The notes: generated by a model not told the origin, from the letters alone. A DNA stretch of 64,000 bases from UMGS1590 sp036303105 (GCA_036303105.1 JAXJBF010000132.1:1-64000); one strand, 5' to 3'. Shown: positions 26,772 through 35,311, counted from the stretch's first letter. Translations and numbers: made by a program.

Positions 26772-27305
26772 ATGGCCTACACCAAGACGAGCAAGTTTTT
26801 GAGCCTGATTCTGCGGCACAAGCCGGAGGTGATTGGGATCACGCTGGATGAACATGGCTGGGCGCGGGTGGATGAGGTGATCGCTGGAATTGGGAAGACG
26901 CGGCCGATGTCGATGGCGATATTGGAGGAGATTGTGGCGACGGACAGCAAAGGACGCTATGCGTTCAATGAGGATAAGACGCTGATTCGTGCCAACCAGG
27001 GGCATTCTGTGCATGTGGATGTGGAGCTGGTGGAAAAGGTGCCGCCGGCGGTGCTGTATCATGGCACAGGCGAGAAGTCTGTGGCGTTGATCGAGGCGCA
27101 GGGGCTGTTGCCGATGTCGCGGCTGTATGTGCATCTGTCGACGGATATGGCGACGGCGACGAAGGTGGGCCAGCGCCACGGCAAGCCAGTGGTGTTTCGC
27201 GTGGATGCCCAGGCGATGGCGGCGCAGGGGCATCGGTTCTATGTGTCGCGCAACGGTGTCTGGCTGACGAAGCATGTGCCGGCGAAATTTTTGCAAAGGC
27301 TGTGA
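26772..27305 (+). CDS. kptA: RNA 2'-phosphotransferase, Tpt1/KptA family
   Basis: 177 residues, family-typical. Tpt1/KptA removes an internal RNA 2'-phosphate using NAD+, via an ADP-ribosyl intermediate. Seen: FLSLILRHKPE (residues about 8-18, catalytic Arg), RANQGHSV, YHGTGEKS, LYVHLSTD, and FYVSRNGVWLTKHVP. Bacteria lack the tRNA-splicing reaction that yields the eukaryotic substrate, so the bacterial role is open. It starts 40 bases after hsdR in the same direction and probably shares its transcript. Confidence 0.93.
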   Translation: MAYTKTSKFLSLILRHKPEVIGITLDEHGWARVDEVIAGIGKTRPMSMAILEEIVATDSKGRYAFNEDKTLIRANQGHSVHVDVELVEKVPPAVLYHGTGEKSVALIEAQGLLPMSRLYVHLSTDMATATKVGQRHGKPVVFRVDAQAMAAQGHRFYVSRNGVWLTKHVPAKFLQRL

Positions 27306-27327
27306 GTGCCTTGCTGACCAAGCAATA

Positions 27328-27372
27328 ATAAAAAGCGATGCCTGCTGTGAGACAGCGGGCATCGCTTTTTTA
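27328..27372. terminator. Convergent (bidirectional) terminator
   Basis: AAAAAGCGATGCCTGCTGT pairs with ACAGCGGGCATCGCTTTTTT. A and T tracts on both sides serve kptA and the opposing dehydrogenase. Confidence 0.92.
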
Positions 27373-27399
27373 GAGGAAATATAGTTTAAAAGAAAAGTG

Positions 27400-28488
27400 T
27401 CAGGCGCGTGCTTTGCCGAGGGCGTCTGCGGCGATGATGGCGTCGTAGAGTTCGGCTGGGGTGACGTCGGCGACCATGTTGTGGATGGATTCGCCTTCGA
27501 CACAAGCTTTTTCAGCAATGGTGCGGATTTCTTCATCGGTGGTGATGCCGATTTCTTCGAGGCGAGTAGGCAGGCCGACTTCGAGGCAGAAATCCTGTAC
27601 TTCTTTGAATTCTTCTTTAGGGGCGCCTTCGAGTACGAGCTGGACCAGGGTGCCAAAGGCGACGCAGCTGCCGTGTGGCGCGCTGTGGCCGCCGAGGGCG
27701 GTGAGCCCGTTGTAGAAGGAATGGGCAACAGCGAGGCCACCATTGTCGGCGCCAACGCCAGACAGGTAAACGTTGGCTTCAATGATGGCATCGAGTGCTG
27801 GGGTAACGACGTTGTTTTCGCAGGCTTGTTTGGCTGCGGCGCCGTAGGTCTTCAGGGTTTTGTAGCAGAGTTCGCACAGGGCCATGGCCGAGCGGGTGAT
27901 GCCGCCAAATTCCAGGCTGGGTGCGTCGGTGCGATGGCAGGCACGCGCTTCGAAATAGGTGCCGAGGGCATCGCCCATGCCGGCAACCAGGAATTTGACT
28001 GGTGCCTGTGCGATGATGGTGCTGTCAACGATGACAGCTTCTGGATTTTTAGGATAGAAGAGGTAGCTGTTGAAGGTCAGATCGTCGTTGTAGATGACAG
28101 AAAGACCGGTGCATGGCGCGTCGGTTGCAACGACGGTTGGAATGATGACAACAGGCAGGTGTTCGTAGTGGGCGGTTGCTTTGGCTGTGTCGATGGCGGA
28201 ACCGCCGCCAACGCCGACGACCACGTTGAGGCCTTCGTCGCGCACAATTTTTCTCATGCGTTCGATTTCACCGACGCTGGAGGTGCCGCCGAAGATTTCG
28301 TAACGGCGTACATCGTCCGTGCCGTCGAAGCTGCCTTCGATTTTATCATGACACATTTTATAACCGCTATTGGAGCAGATGAACAGCCATTTGCTGCCGA
28401 GATCTTTCATTTCTTCGTGGAAGCTGTTCAGTGCATCTCTGCCTTGTACATATTTTTGTGGCGCACGCATCATTCTGAGTCTTGCCAT
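27400..28488 (-). CDS. gldA: Glycerol dehydrogenase (iron/zinc-type)
   Basis: 362 residues from ATG 28488 with GAGGTGAT upstream. NAD+-dependent oxidation of glycerol to dihydroxyacetone, or the reverse. Seen: GVGGGSAIDTAK (NAD loop), ATDAPCTGLSVIY, metal ligands Asp in GMGDALGTYFEA, His in VAHSFYNG and His in APHGSCVAFG. Divergent from a TetR-family gene at 28762. Dihydroxyacetone kinase genes are not in the window. Related dehydrogenases for other hydroxyketones cannot be excluded. Confidence 0.92.
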   Translation of the reverse strand: MARLRMMRAPQKYVQGRDALNSFHEEMKDLGSKWLFICSNSGYKMCHDKIEGSFDGTDDVRRYEIFGGTSSVGEIERMRKIVRDEGLNVVVGVGGGSAIDTAKATAHYEHLPVVIIPTVVATDAPCTGLSVIYNDDLTFNSYLFYPKNPEAVIVDSTIIAQAPVKFLVAGMGDALGTYFEARACHRTDAPSLEFGGITRSAMALCELCYKTLKTYGAAAKQACENNVVTPALDAIIEANVYLSGVGADNGGLAVAHSFYNGLTALGGHSAPHGSCVAFGTLVQLVLEGAPKEEFKEVQDFCLEVGLPTRLEEIGITTDEEIRTIAEKACVEGESIHNMVADVTPAELYDAIIAADALGKARA

Positions 28489-28688
28489 TTTTATCACCTC
28501 ATTATTGTTATTGTTGATTGGTAAAAATCTTTTATAGGACCTATTATAGTAACAAAACGACAATTTTCAAGGGGTGAAAATGATGTTTTTATTTTCAGAA
28601 GATAGGCAAAGTTGCTGGGGGCAGGTGTTGATCAACGATTGGGCGCATAAAGGTATCAGTTTGTAGAGTTTTTCAGGCTGTAAGTTCA

Positions 28689-28717
28689 TTGACTAGACAT
28701 AATTTTTTGAGTATCAT
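28689..28717 (+). promoter_or_regulatory. Promoter of the TetR-family gene
   Basis: TTGACT, 17-base spacer, TATCAT, about 45 bases before the proposed GTG start. The gap to gldA also holds an AT-rich region with TATAAT-like sequence on the opposite strand. Confidence 0.65.
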
Positions 28718-28761
28718 AGAGATAATATCTTGCTGGTTGTTTTGTGGCGGGAGGGATGGCT

Positions 28762-29316
28762 GTGGCGGACTCTAATATCACAAAGCGGGCGTTGGCTGCA
28801 GCGCTGCGCGAACTGATGGATGAGGAGCCGTTTGAGAAGATTCAAGTGGCGCATATTTGCGAGCGATGTGATATGAGCCGGAAAAGTTTTTATTATCATT
28901 TTAAGGACAAGTATGATTTGGTGAATTGGATCTTTGATACGGAAATCATTCCAGTTGTGCGGCGCGCAATTGTTTCAGAGCAGTGCGTCAAATGGCTGCA
29001 GCTGTTGTCAGAAGGCTGCGCATATTTTTATGAGAACAGAGCTTTTTACCGCAAGGCGTTGAAGATTGAGGGGCAAAATTCTCTGGTTGATCATTTTCGT
29101 GAATTCATCCAGCCTATTTTAAGATTGCGGCTTACGGAGTTGGTGGGCGATCTTGCAGATGATGCGTTTACGGTGGATTTTTTCACGGATGCTGTGGTGT
29201 GTTCGCTGGTGCGATGGTTGTTGGCGGATGTCTGTGAACCGGCAGATGCATTTGTTGAAAAAATGCTGACCTTGATGCACCGGAGCGCATGCGCAGTGTG
29301 TCGTGAGTTTGAATAA
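28762..29316 (+). CDS. TetR-family regulator (DhaS-like)
   Basis: About 184 residues. N-terminal TetR HTH: ALAAALRELMDEEPFEKIQVAHIC and SRKSFYYHFKDKYDLVNW. The length and the C-terminal half resemble DhaS-type regulators of dihydroxyacetone metabolism, which would fit the divergent gldA. GTG 28762 is preferred because GGGAGGG lies six bases upstream; ATG 28756 and GTG 28744 are in frame but poorly spaced. Ends in a terminator shared with the convergent gene. Confidence 0.87.
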   Translation: MADSNITKRALAAALRELMDEEPFEKIQVAHICERCDMSRKSFYYHFKDKYDLVNWIFDTEIIPVVRRAIVSEQCVKWLQLLSEGCAYFYENRAFYRKALKIEGQNSLVDHFREFIQPILRLRLTELVGDLADDAFTVDFFTDAVVCSLVRWLLADVCEPADAFVEKMLTLMHRSACAVCREFE

Positions 29317-29322
29317 AAAATA

Positions 29323-29357
29323 AAAAAACAGACGATCGTGAAAGATCGTCTGTTTTT
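29323..29357. terminator. Convergent terminator
   Basis: AAACAGACGATC pairs with GATCGTCTGTTT, flanked by A-rich and T-rich tracts, so it can work in both directions. Confidence 0.9.
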
Positions 29358-29361
29358 GTGT

Positions 29362-30381
29362 TTAGATGGGTTGTTTGGCACAGGCCCTGGCAAGGATATG
29401 GGCGAGCGGCTGGCGAAAGAGGTTGTAGGGTGTGTGGATGGTTTGTGCATCCAGGTTGTAGAGATCGCCTTTTTGATCAACATATATGGAGCAGGTGTCT
29501 TTGGAAATGATGGCGTCGACCATGCGTGTGTCTCCACGCATTTCCAAAGGGAGGGTGCAGAAGGTTTGCTGGTTGCGTGTGTCGAGGATGATCTGGTGTA
29601 CCTGTTGTTGGATTGTGGCTGGACAGTTGGGCGCCGGGATGAGCACGGTGAACAGTGGCTGCAGCGCCTGGGCGTGATGAAAGAGTGTGCCGCTGGCGAT
29701 GGCGGGCAGATCTGTTTCTGTGTAAGGATACCAAACACCGTAGAGCAATCCTCTGTGCTGGATGTGTGGACAAAGGCGCTGGGCTTGTTCATTATAGCGC
29801 ATCACAAGCATCAGATTGAGTTGGTCGGCAAGCTTATCAAGAACGTCATCATGCAATGTTTCAGGCTCGCAGATCAGAAAAAAGGCGCTGTCGGGATGAT
29901 GCGCAGCGAGTGTGCGTGCTGGCTGGGGGTCACCATCGATGAGGAGTACCCAGGCATAGATCCCCAGAGTTTCGCCGTCATTGATGATGGTGTGGAAGGT
30001 TTGCTGTAAGTCTGGAAAATGCTTTGGATCGATTTGCAAAACGAGAGCCCAGGGAATGTTGCACTGCATTTTTTGTTCATTGGTGCGAATTTTTTGGGCG
30101 CCAATGGTGCAGGCATTGTAGCCGAGATTCATCCCAAAGGTGAAGAGATGGTCGGTGTCGGTGTTGGCGACAACATTGCGAATGAGATGATAATAGGCGC
30201 TGTGTTCGTTTTGAAGCATGCGCTGAACTGTGGAAAAGATTTTTTGCTGAAATCGTCCATTTGTGCATTGCAGTGCCATGTCAATCAAGTTGCGGACGCC
30301 TCTTTCAGGATCGGTTTTGATTTTTTTCAACGCAGTTTTTACCGTTGTTTCAACCAAGATGCGCGACATATTTGGTTTCAT
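29362..30381 (-). CDS. Radical SAM-like pseudo-enzyme lacking the cluster cysteines
   Basis: 339 residues. It is colinear with the radical SAM protein encoded divergently at 30617: both have NL-DM near residue 30, CN(V/I)PWA before the cluster site, (M/L)GIY, G(E/D)P and a late KGD motif. Where the partner has CNLHCTGC, this protein reads DPKHFPDLQQ, so it cannot hold the SAM cluster. GGEP is changed to DGDP. AAAGGAGAGG precedes ATG. Likely a scaffold, regulator or substrate-binding homologue. No decay (stops or frameshifts) is seen, so it is probably under selection. Confidence 0.75.
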   Translation of the reverse strand: MKPNMSRILVETTVKTALKKIKTDPERGVRNLIDMALQCTNGRFQQKIFSTVQRMLQNEHSAYYHLIRNVVANTDTDHLFTFGMNLGYNACTIGAQKIRTNEQKMQCNIPWALVLQIDPKHFPDLQQTFHTIINDGETLGIYAWVLLIDGDPQPARTLAAHHPDSAFFLICEPETLHDDVLDKLADQLNLMLVMRYNEQAQRLCPHIQHRGLLYGVWYPYTETDLPAIASGTLFHHAQALQPLFTVLIPAPNCPATIQQQVHQIILDTRNQQTFCTLPLEMRGDTRMVDAIISKDTCSIYVDQKGDLYNLDAQTIHTPYNLFRQPLAHILARACAKQPI

Positions 30382-30489
30382 AGCAACCTCTCCTTTTGGA
30401 CGGTGAATTTAGTGGAAATAGCACTTAATTATTCAGTTTAAATAATATCTGTACAAAATTTCCATGGCAAGGGACAAATGGGCGTTTGT

Positions 30490-30553
30490 GTCCAAAAATG
30501 TAACACTTTTATCAATGGGTCCAAATCTTGGACTTGATGCTTTGTGTGTCCAA
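30490..30553. promoter_or_regulatory. Three GTCCAA sites spaced 29 bp, the middle one a full palindrome
   Basis: GTCCAA at 30490, 30519 and 30548, exactly 29 bases apart. The middle copy extends to GTCCAA-ATC-TTGGAC (30519-30533), a perfect 6-bp-arm dyad. They lie between the divergent radical SAM-like genes, just upstream of the -10 at 30576. Regulator unknown. Confidence 0.6.
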
Positions 30554-30575
30554 TGACGATGCAGATTGTTTTTTC

Positions 30576-30581
30576 TATAAT
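30576..30581 (+). promoter_or_regulatory. -10 element of the radical SAM gene
   Basis: Perfect TATAAT, 36 bases before the ATG, with no good -35 at 16-18 bases. This would fit activator dependence through the GTCCAA sites. Confidence 0.6.
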
Positions 30582-30616
30582 TGAAAAAAATCATACGAAC
30601 GGAGGAGGAACAGTTC

Positions 30617-31993
30617 ATGAGCAATGCTATAAAAAATAGTGTGCAAAAACTTGCGATTCATCAAGCGTTGAAATATATCGAAAGCAACCCAGAAGAGAAT
30701 TTGCCCAAATTAATGGATATGGTGGACAAGGTCAGCCCGGATGGCTGGTATGAAAGCCAGCGCCGTGCCTTTCGCAATGCGATCAAAGAGAAAAACAACT
30801 GGTATCAGCTTATTTTAAAAGCCTACGATCTTGATCCTGGCGTGCGCAAAGTATTCTCGGAGAATTTTCTCTTCAATGCCAGCCTTAAAGGTAGTGCCAC
30901 CCAAAACGCTGTCAAAGAAAAAGAAGGCTGCAATGTACCTTGGGCGATTTTGTTGGATCCAACGTCGGCTTGTAACCTGCATTGCACTGGCTGCTGGGCG
31001 GCAGAGTATGGGAATCAGCTGAATCTGAGTCTTGACGACATTGATGCGATCATTCGTCAAGGCAAAGAGATGGGCATTTACATGTACATCTATACGGGCG
31101 GCGAGCCATTGGTGCGTAAGCAGGACATCATCAAAATCTGTGAAATGCATCCGGATTGTGAATTCCTTTCGTTTACCAATGGCACCTTGATCGATGAAGC
31201 TTTTTGCAAGGATATGCTGCGCGTGAAAAATTTTGTGCCAGCCATTTCGCTGGAAGGTTTTGAAGAAGCCAACGATGGCCGCCGCGGGCAAGGTGTGTAT
31301 AAAAAAGTGCAGCATGCCATGGCCTTGCTTAAAGATCATAAACTGCCATTTGGCATTTCTACATGTTACACCAGTCAAAACGTGGACGATGTGAGCAGCG
31401 AGGCGTTTTTTGATTCCATCATCGAGAGCGGCGCGCTTTTTGTTTGGTTTTTCCATTACATGCCAGTTGGCAACGATGCTGCAGTGGAACTTCTGCCAAC
31501 CCCGGAACAGCGCAAGATGATGTATGATCGCATTCGTGCTTTCCGAAAAACAAAGCCAATCTTCAGCATGGATTTTCAAAACGATGCCGAATACGTTGGC
31601 GGCTGCATTGCTGGCGGACGCCGCTATCTGCATATCAATGCCAAAGGCGATGTGGAACCATGTGTGTTTATCCACTATTCAGATTCCAATATTCACAATA
31701 TGTCGCTGTTAGAAACCTTCAAGCGGCCAATGTTTATGGCTTATCATGACAACCAGCCATTCAACGACAACATGCTGCGCCCTTGTCCAATGCTGGAAAA
31801 TCCAGAATACCTGCGCAGAATGGTTAAAGAGGCAGGTGCAGTCAATACCGATTATCAAAGCATCGAAGAAGTGGACCATCTTTGCGACAAAACCACACCA
31901 TATGCCGACAATTGGAAGCCAATGGCTGATACGATCTGGTACGACGAAGGTGGCCATACCAAGACAGAGCCGGCACAAATGAACATCGAATAA
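30617..31993 (+). CDS. Radical SAM protein with N-terminal helical domain
   Basis: 458 residues from ATG 30617 (GGAGGAGG upstream). N-terminal helical domain of about 110 residues, then the radical SAM core with CNLHCTGC (about residues 120-127) and TGGEPLVR. C-terminal cysteines include VGGCIAGG, VEPCVF and LRPCPMLE, as in SPASM/twitch auxiliary cluster regions. The reaction is unknown. The N-terminal domain and overall order are shared with the cysteine-less homologue transcribed divergently. Monocistronic with terminator. Confidence 0.88.
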   Translation: MSNAIKNSVQKLAIHQALKYIESNPEENLPKLMDMVDKVSPDGWYESQRRAFRNAIKEKNNWYQLILKAYDLDPGVRKVFSENFLFNASLKGSATQNAVKEKEGCNVPWAILLDPTSACNLHCTGCWAAEYGNQLNLSLDDIDAIIRQGKEMGIYMYIYTGGEPLVRKQDIIKICEMHPDCEFLSFTNGTLIDEAFCKDMLRVKNFVPAISLEGFEEANDGRRGQGVYKKVQHAMALLKDHKLPFGISTCYTSQNVDDVSSEAFFDSIIESGALFVWFFHYMPVGNDAAVELLPTPEQRKMMYDRIRAFRKTKPIFSMDFQNDAEYVGGCIAGGRRYLHINAKGDVEPCVFIHYSDSNIHNMSLLETFKRPMFMAYHDNQPFNDNMLRPCPMLENPEYLRRMVKEAGAVNTDYQSIEEVDHLCDKTTPYADNWKPMADTIWYDEGGHTKTEPAQMNIE

Positions 31994-32047
31994 ACGGTGG
32001 CACCAGCATGATGCTGCCTTTTCCTACCCTCTCTTTTTTCACACCAG

Positions 32048-32091
32048 AAACCAGGCGTCTTTCGGTTTTTACCGTCTGACGCCTGGTTTTT
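32048..32091 (+). terminator. Intrinsic terminator after the radical SAM gene
   Basis: AAACCAGGCGTC pairs with GACGCCTGGTTT over a TTCGGTTTTTACCG-containing loop, followed by Ts. A TATAAT at 32186-32191 beyond it marks the promoter of the next gene. Confidence 0.88.
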
Positions 32092-32227
32092 GTGTTGCTA
32101 TGGATGATGTGCCCGGCAACCAAACCGAACATTTTTCATAAAAATATGGTGGGGCTGGTTGGTGGTGTGTGGGGAAGGGACTTTTTATAATAGGGGTGAA
32201 GAATCACAAAAACAGGAGGTTGTGGCA

Positions 32228-33277
32228 ATGCATGGTGGATGGTGGTGGATGGTGCTGGCTGGGATTGTGTCGGCTGGTGTGAAACTGGGATGCTGGTGCT
32301 ATGGCAACACGCACTGGTGGGTGAAGGAGATGCATAGGATTGAGGCGCTGGGCGTGCAGGAGCGGCAGGCTGTGTTGCCGAATGGGCATGTGATCAATTA
32401 TGGTGAGCTGGGCGGTGAAGGGCCGGCACTGCTGCTGATCCACGGGCAGATGGGCGCCTGGCAGGATTATGCTGCGGTGATGCCGCAGCTGTCTCAGCAG
32501 TGGCATGTGTATGCGGTGGATGTGTACGGCCATGGCGGTTCGTCCCATGAGGAAGCGCTGTATTATTTGGATGTGAACGGGGAGGATTTGATCGCGTTCA
32601 TAGAGCAGGAGATTGGCGTGCCGGTTGTGGTGAGCGGTCATTCCAATGGGGCCTTGCTGGCGGCGTACATGGCTGCTTATGGCGGCCGCTGGGTGCGCGG
32701 TGCGCTGCTGGAAGATCCGCCGGTGTTTTCGACGGAAGGCGAAGACTGGGAAAAGACCTTTGCCTATATTGACACCTATGCGCCGCTGCACGCGTACTTA
32801 TCATCGCCGCAGAAGGAATGCTGGCCAGCGTATTATCTGCGGCACTGTTATTGGGGCCAGCTGTTCATGAAACCAGTGATGCCGTTTTTGGCCAATTATG
32901 CACAGTGGACGGCGCGGCGCCATCCCGATGAAGAGGTGAAGATGCCGTTTCTGCCGCGCAGCATCACCTGCATGTTCCATCATGTGGGGCAGTATGATAT
33001 GCTGTATGGAGAACATTTCTATGATTTAACGTGGAGCCGCGGCGTGCGCCACGCGCAAATGCTGGCAGACATTGCGGTGCCGTGCGTGTATCTGCATGCG
33101 AAAGAAACGGTATCGCCTGAAGGCGTGTTGTTCTGCGCGGCATCGCGGGCGCAGGCGGAGCGCGCGGTGGCGCTGATTGGCGACAATGCGGCGCTCATTG
33201 AAACGCCGGACAGCGACCACAACATTCATGGCAAACACATGGCGCTTTATTTGGAGGCCCTGTCGCGGTTATTATGA
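32228..33277 (+). CDS. Alpha/beta hydrolase
   Basis: 349 residues from ATG 32228 (AGGAGG upstream). A hydrophobic Trp-rich N-terminus (residues about 3-20) may anchor it to the membrane. Core features: LLIHGQMG (oxyanion loop), DVYGHGGSS, nucleophile elbow GHSNG, late Asp and catalytic His in DSDHNIHG. A cap of about 120 residues sits between the elbow and the Asp. The substrate cannot be told. The XRE/AbrB regulator follows after 15 bases, so the two probably form an operon. Confidence 0.88.
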   Translation: MHGGWWWMVLAGIVSAGVKLGCWCYGNTHWWVKEMHRIEALGVQERQAVLPNGHVINYGELGGEGPALLLIHGQMGAWQDYAAVMPQLSQQWHVYAVDVYGHGGSSHEEALYYLDVNGEDLIAFIEQEIGVPVVVSGHSNGALLAAYMAAYGGRWVRGALLEDPPVFSTEGEDWEKTFAYIDTYAPLHAYLSSPQKECWPAYYLRHCYWGQLFMKPVMPFLANYAQWTARRHPDEEVKMPFLPRSITCMFHHVGQYDMLYGEHFYDLTWSRGVRHAQMLADIAVPCVYLHAKETVSPEGVLFCAASRAQAERAVALIGDNAALIETPDSDHNIHGKHMALYLEALSRLL

Positions 33278-33292
33278 AGGGATGCGTGAACG

Positions 33293-33733
33293 ATGCTGAG
33301 TGATAATATTTCCATGCTGCGGATGCTCAATGGCTATTCCCAGGAAGAGGTGGCGGCGCGCGTCGGCGTCTCCCGACAGGCCTATGCGAAGTGGGAAAAG
33401 GGCGACACCTTGCCAGATGTGCTGCATTGTCAGAAACTGGCGGTTCTTTACGATACGACGATTGACGCCTTGCTGAATTTTGATGCCAAAGTCGGGCAAA
33501 CAGCGCTGACACCGGCGCCGAAGGGCAAGCACATCTTTGGCACGGTGAAGCTCAATGACCACGGCCAGGTCGTGATTCCCAAGAAAGCACGCAGCCTGTT
33601 TCACTTGCAGCCAGGCGACGAACTGGTGGTGCTTGGCGACGAAGCGGAAGGCCTGGCAATGATCCGCGCCGATGTATTCGAAGAACGCCTGCACCAGCTC
33701 TGGACCCAGGCCGTGACACAGCAGAAGGAGTAG
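33293..33733 (+). CDS. Fusion of XRE-type HTH and AbrB/SpoVT-type DNA-binding domains
   Basis: 146 residues. Residues about 5-60 are a Cro/CI-type HTH (YSQEEVAARVGVSRQAYAKWEKG). Residues about 80-125 form an AbrB/MazE swapped-hairpin domain (VKLNDHGQVVIPKKARSLFHLQPGDEL is the diagnostic stretch). Two separate DNA-binding modules in one small regulator. It follows the hydrolase closely and ends in a terminator. The target may be its own operon. Confidence 0.9.
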   Translation: MLSDNISMLRMLNGYSQEEVAARVGVSRQAYAKWEKGDTLPDVLHCQKLAVLYDTTIDALLNFDAKVGQTALTPAPKGKHIFGTVKLNDHGQVVIPKKARSLFHLQPGDELVVLGDEAEGLAMIRADVFEERLHQLWTQAVTQQKE

Positions 33734-33753
33734 GTGCCGTGAGATTGTCCATG

Positions 33754-33793
33754 ACAAAAGCAGCCGTTCCTGAGGGAGCGGCTGCTTTTGTTA
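33754..33793. terminator. Convergent terminator
   Basis: AAAAGCAGCCG-TTCC pairs with GGAG-CGGCTGCTTTT. Between the XRE/AbrB gene and the opposing AKR. Confidence 0.9.
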
Positions 33794-33814
33794 TGAGAAA
33801 GGATGAAAGAGATA

Positions 33815-34795
33815 TCACCAGTTTTCATGTACGGCGGTGCGGAGATAGCGATCATAGATGTTACGGACGGCTTGCATTTGCTCGTCGGTCAGCGCTGGCA
33901 GTTCGGCGGCACGGATGTTGCTGAGGAGTTGATCGCGGCGGCTGGCGCCAGGAATGACAGCACTGACGGCATCGTGCATGAGAATCCAGCGCAAGGCATA
34001 GGGGCTGAGGTCGTTGGTGTGAAAAACTTTTTTTAGTGCGTCAACAGCTTGCAGACCGAGGTTATAGTCAACGCCGGAGAAGGTTTCACCTTTGTCAAAA
34101 GCTTCACCGTTGCGGTTATAGCTGCGATGGTCATTGACGCCAAAAGTGGTATCTTTGGTGTAGCGCCCAGTGAGAAGACCACTGGCCAATGGCACGCGGG
34201 CAATGATGCCGATATTTTTGGCGATGGCGGCAGGGAATAGGTCCTCGGTTGGTTTTAGCCGGAACATATTGAACACCACCTCAATGGCGCTGATCGGATA
34301 ATTCATGGCTTGAAGCCCTTCGGATACTTTTTCGATGCTGACACCATAATGAGCGATTTTCCCTTTCTGCACCAGCTTGTCCAATCCGGTGAAGAGGGCA
34401 TCGTTGTAATAGACTGGGGTTGGTGGGCAGTGGAGCAGGACAAGATCCAGCTGTTCCATGCCGAGACGATGCAGGCTCTGATCGATAAAAGCTTCCATGT
34501 TTTCGGGGGTATAGCCTTCGGCCGTGTGGGGGTCAAGGCCGCGGCCGCATTTGGTGATGATGAAGAAATGATCGCTGTGCGTTTGCAAAAATTTACCTAT
34601 GGCGCGTTCGCTGTTGCCATTATTGTAGATATCGGCGGTGTCAATGAGTGTGATGCCGCTGTCTTTGGCAGCTTCGAGAATATTCATGGCTTCTTGTTCG
34701 TTGAAAGGATCGCCCCATTTTGTTCCAAGTTGCCAGGTTCCAAGGCCAATTTCACTAACCATACGGCCGGTGTTTCCTAGTTGTCTTTGATTCAT
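33815..34795 (-). CDS. Aldo/keto reductase (AKR11/YhdN-like)
   Basis: 326 residues. N-terminus MNQRQLGNTGRMVSEIGLGTW, tetrad in DTADIY, ITKCGRG and LLHCPPTP, C-terminal VIPGASRRDQLLSN. It reduces small carbonyls with NADPH. AAGGAG lies upstream of ATG. Divergent from an HxlR-family regulator 165 bases away, the usual arrangement for carbonyl- or quinone-responsive reductases. Confidence 0.93.
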   Translation of the reverse strand: MNQRQLGNTGRMVSEIGLGTWQLGTKWGDPFNEQEAMNILEAAKDSGITLIDTADIYNNGNSERAIGKFLQTHSDHFFIITKCGRGLDPHTAEGYTPENMEAFIDQSLHRLGMEQLDLVLLHCPPTPVYYNDALFTGLDKLVQKGKIAHYGVSIEKVSEGLQAMNYPISAIEVVFNMFRLKPTEDLFPAAIAKNIGIIARVPLASGLLTGRYTKDTTFGVNDHRSYNRNGEAFDKGETFSGVDYNLGLQAVDALKKVFHTNDLSPYALRWILMHDAVSAVIPGASRRDQLLSNIRAAELPALTDEQMQAVRNIYDRYLRTAVHENW

Positions 34796-34960
34796 AGTAG
34801 AATGCTCCTTATCGTTATTGATGAAGCGTGTGGCATCGGTATTTGCTGTTGCATTCTCGCCAAAACGCGCTATACTTGGATTGTATATCGGTTTGTTTTC
34901 TGCGGCAAGTACGCAGATTTTTTTTAGATAGTGAACTTTTTTTCACCATTGGAGGTTCTC

Positions 34961-35311
34961 ATGGAAAAGATCAAAGTAACGTGCGAGATGGAAGTGACTT
35001 TGAAAATGATTGGTGGCAAGTGCAAGCCGCTGATTTTGGAAAGTTTGATCAGCAATGGTACACAGCGTTTTGGGGAACTTTTGCGCAGACTTTCACATAT
35101 TTCTCAGCGCACATTGACCAATCAGCTGCGCGAACTGGAAAACGATGGCTTGATTCAGCGTACAGTGTATGCCGAAGTGCCGCCTCGTGTGGAGTATTCG
35201 ATCACTGATAAAGGGCGATCTTTGGAAGATCTTTTGGAACTTATGTGTGCATGGGGAGAAAAGAACATGGACGATCGCTTCGAACTGACCAATCCGCAGT
35301 GCAGCGAGTAA
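34961..35311 (+). CDS. HxlR-family transcriptional regulator
   Basis: 116 residues from ATG 34961 with GGAGG upstream. Winged HTH of the MarR-like HxlR type: MIGGKCKPLIL, FGELLRRL, ISQRTLTNQLRELENDGLI and PPRVEYSITDKG. HxlR proteins sense aldehydes, quinones or disulfide stress, often through a cysteine near this N-terminus; C8 (KVTCEME) and C21 (GGKCKP) are candidates. Likely controls the divergent AKR, possibly also the pirin gene 99 bases downstream. Confidence 0.93.
   Translation: MEKIKVTCEMEVTLKMIGGKCKPLILESLISNGTQRFGELLRRLSHISQRTLTNQLRELENDGLIQRTVYAEVPPRVEYSITDKGRSLEDLLELMCAWGEKNMDDRFELTNPQCSE

Noticed and set aside
27397..28524. A plus-strand 375-codon frame opposite gldA
   Set aside because: Gly/Ala/Val-rich shadow without RBS; gldA on the minus strand has all metal and NAD motifs.
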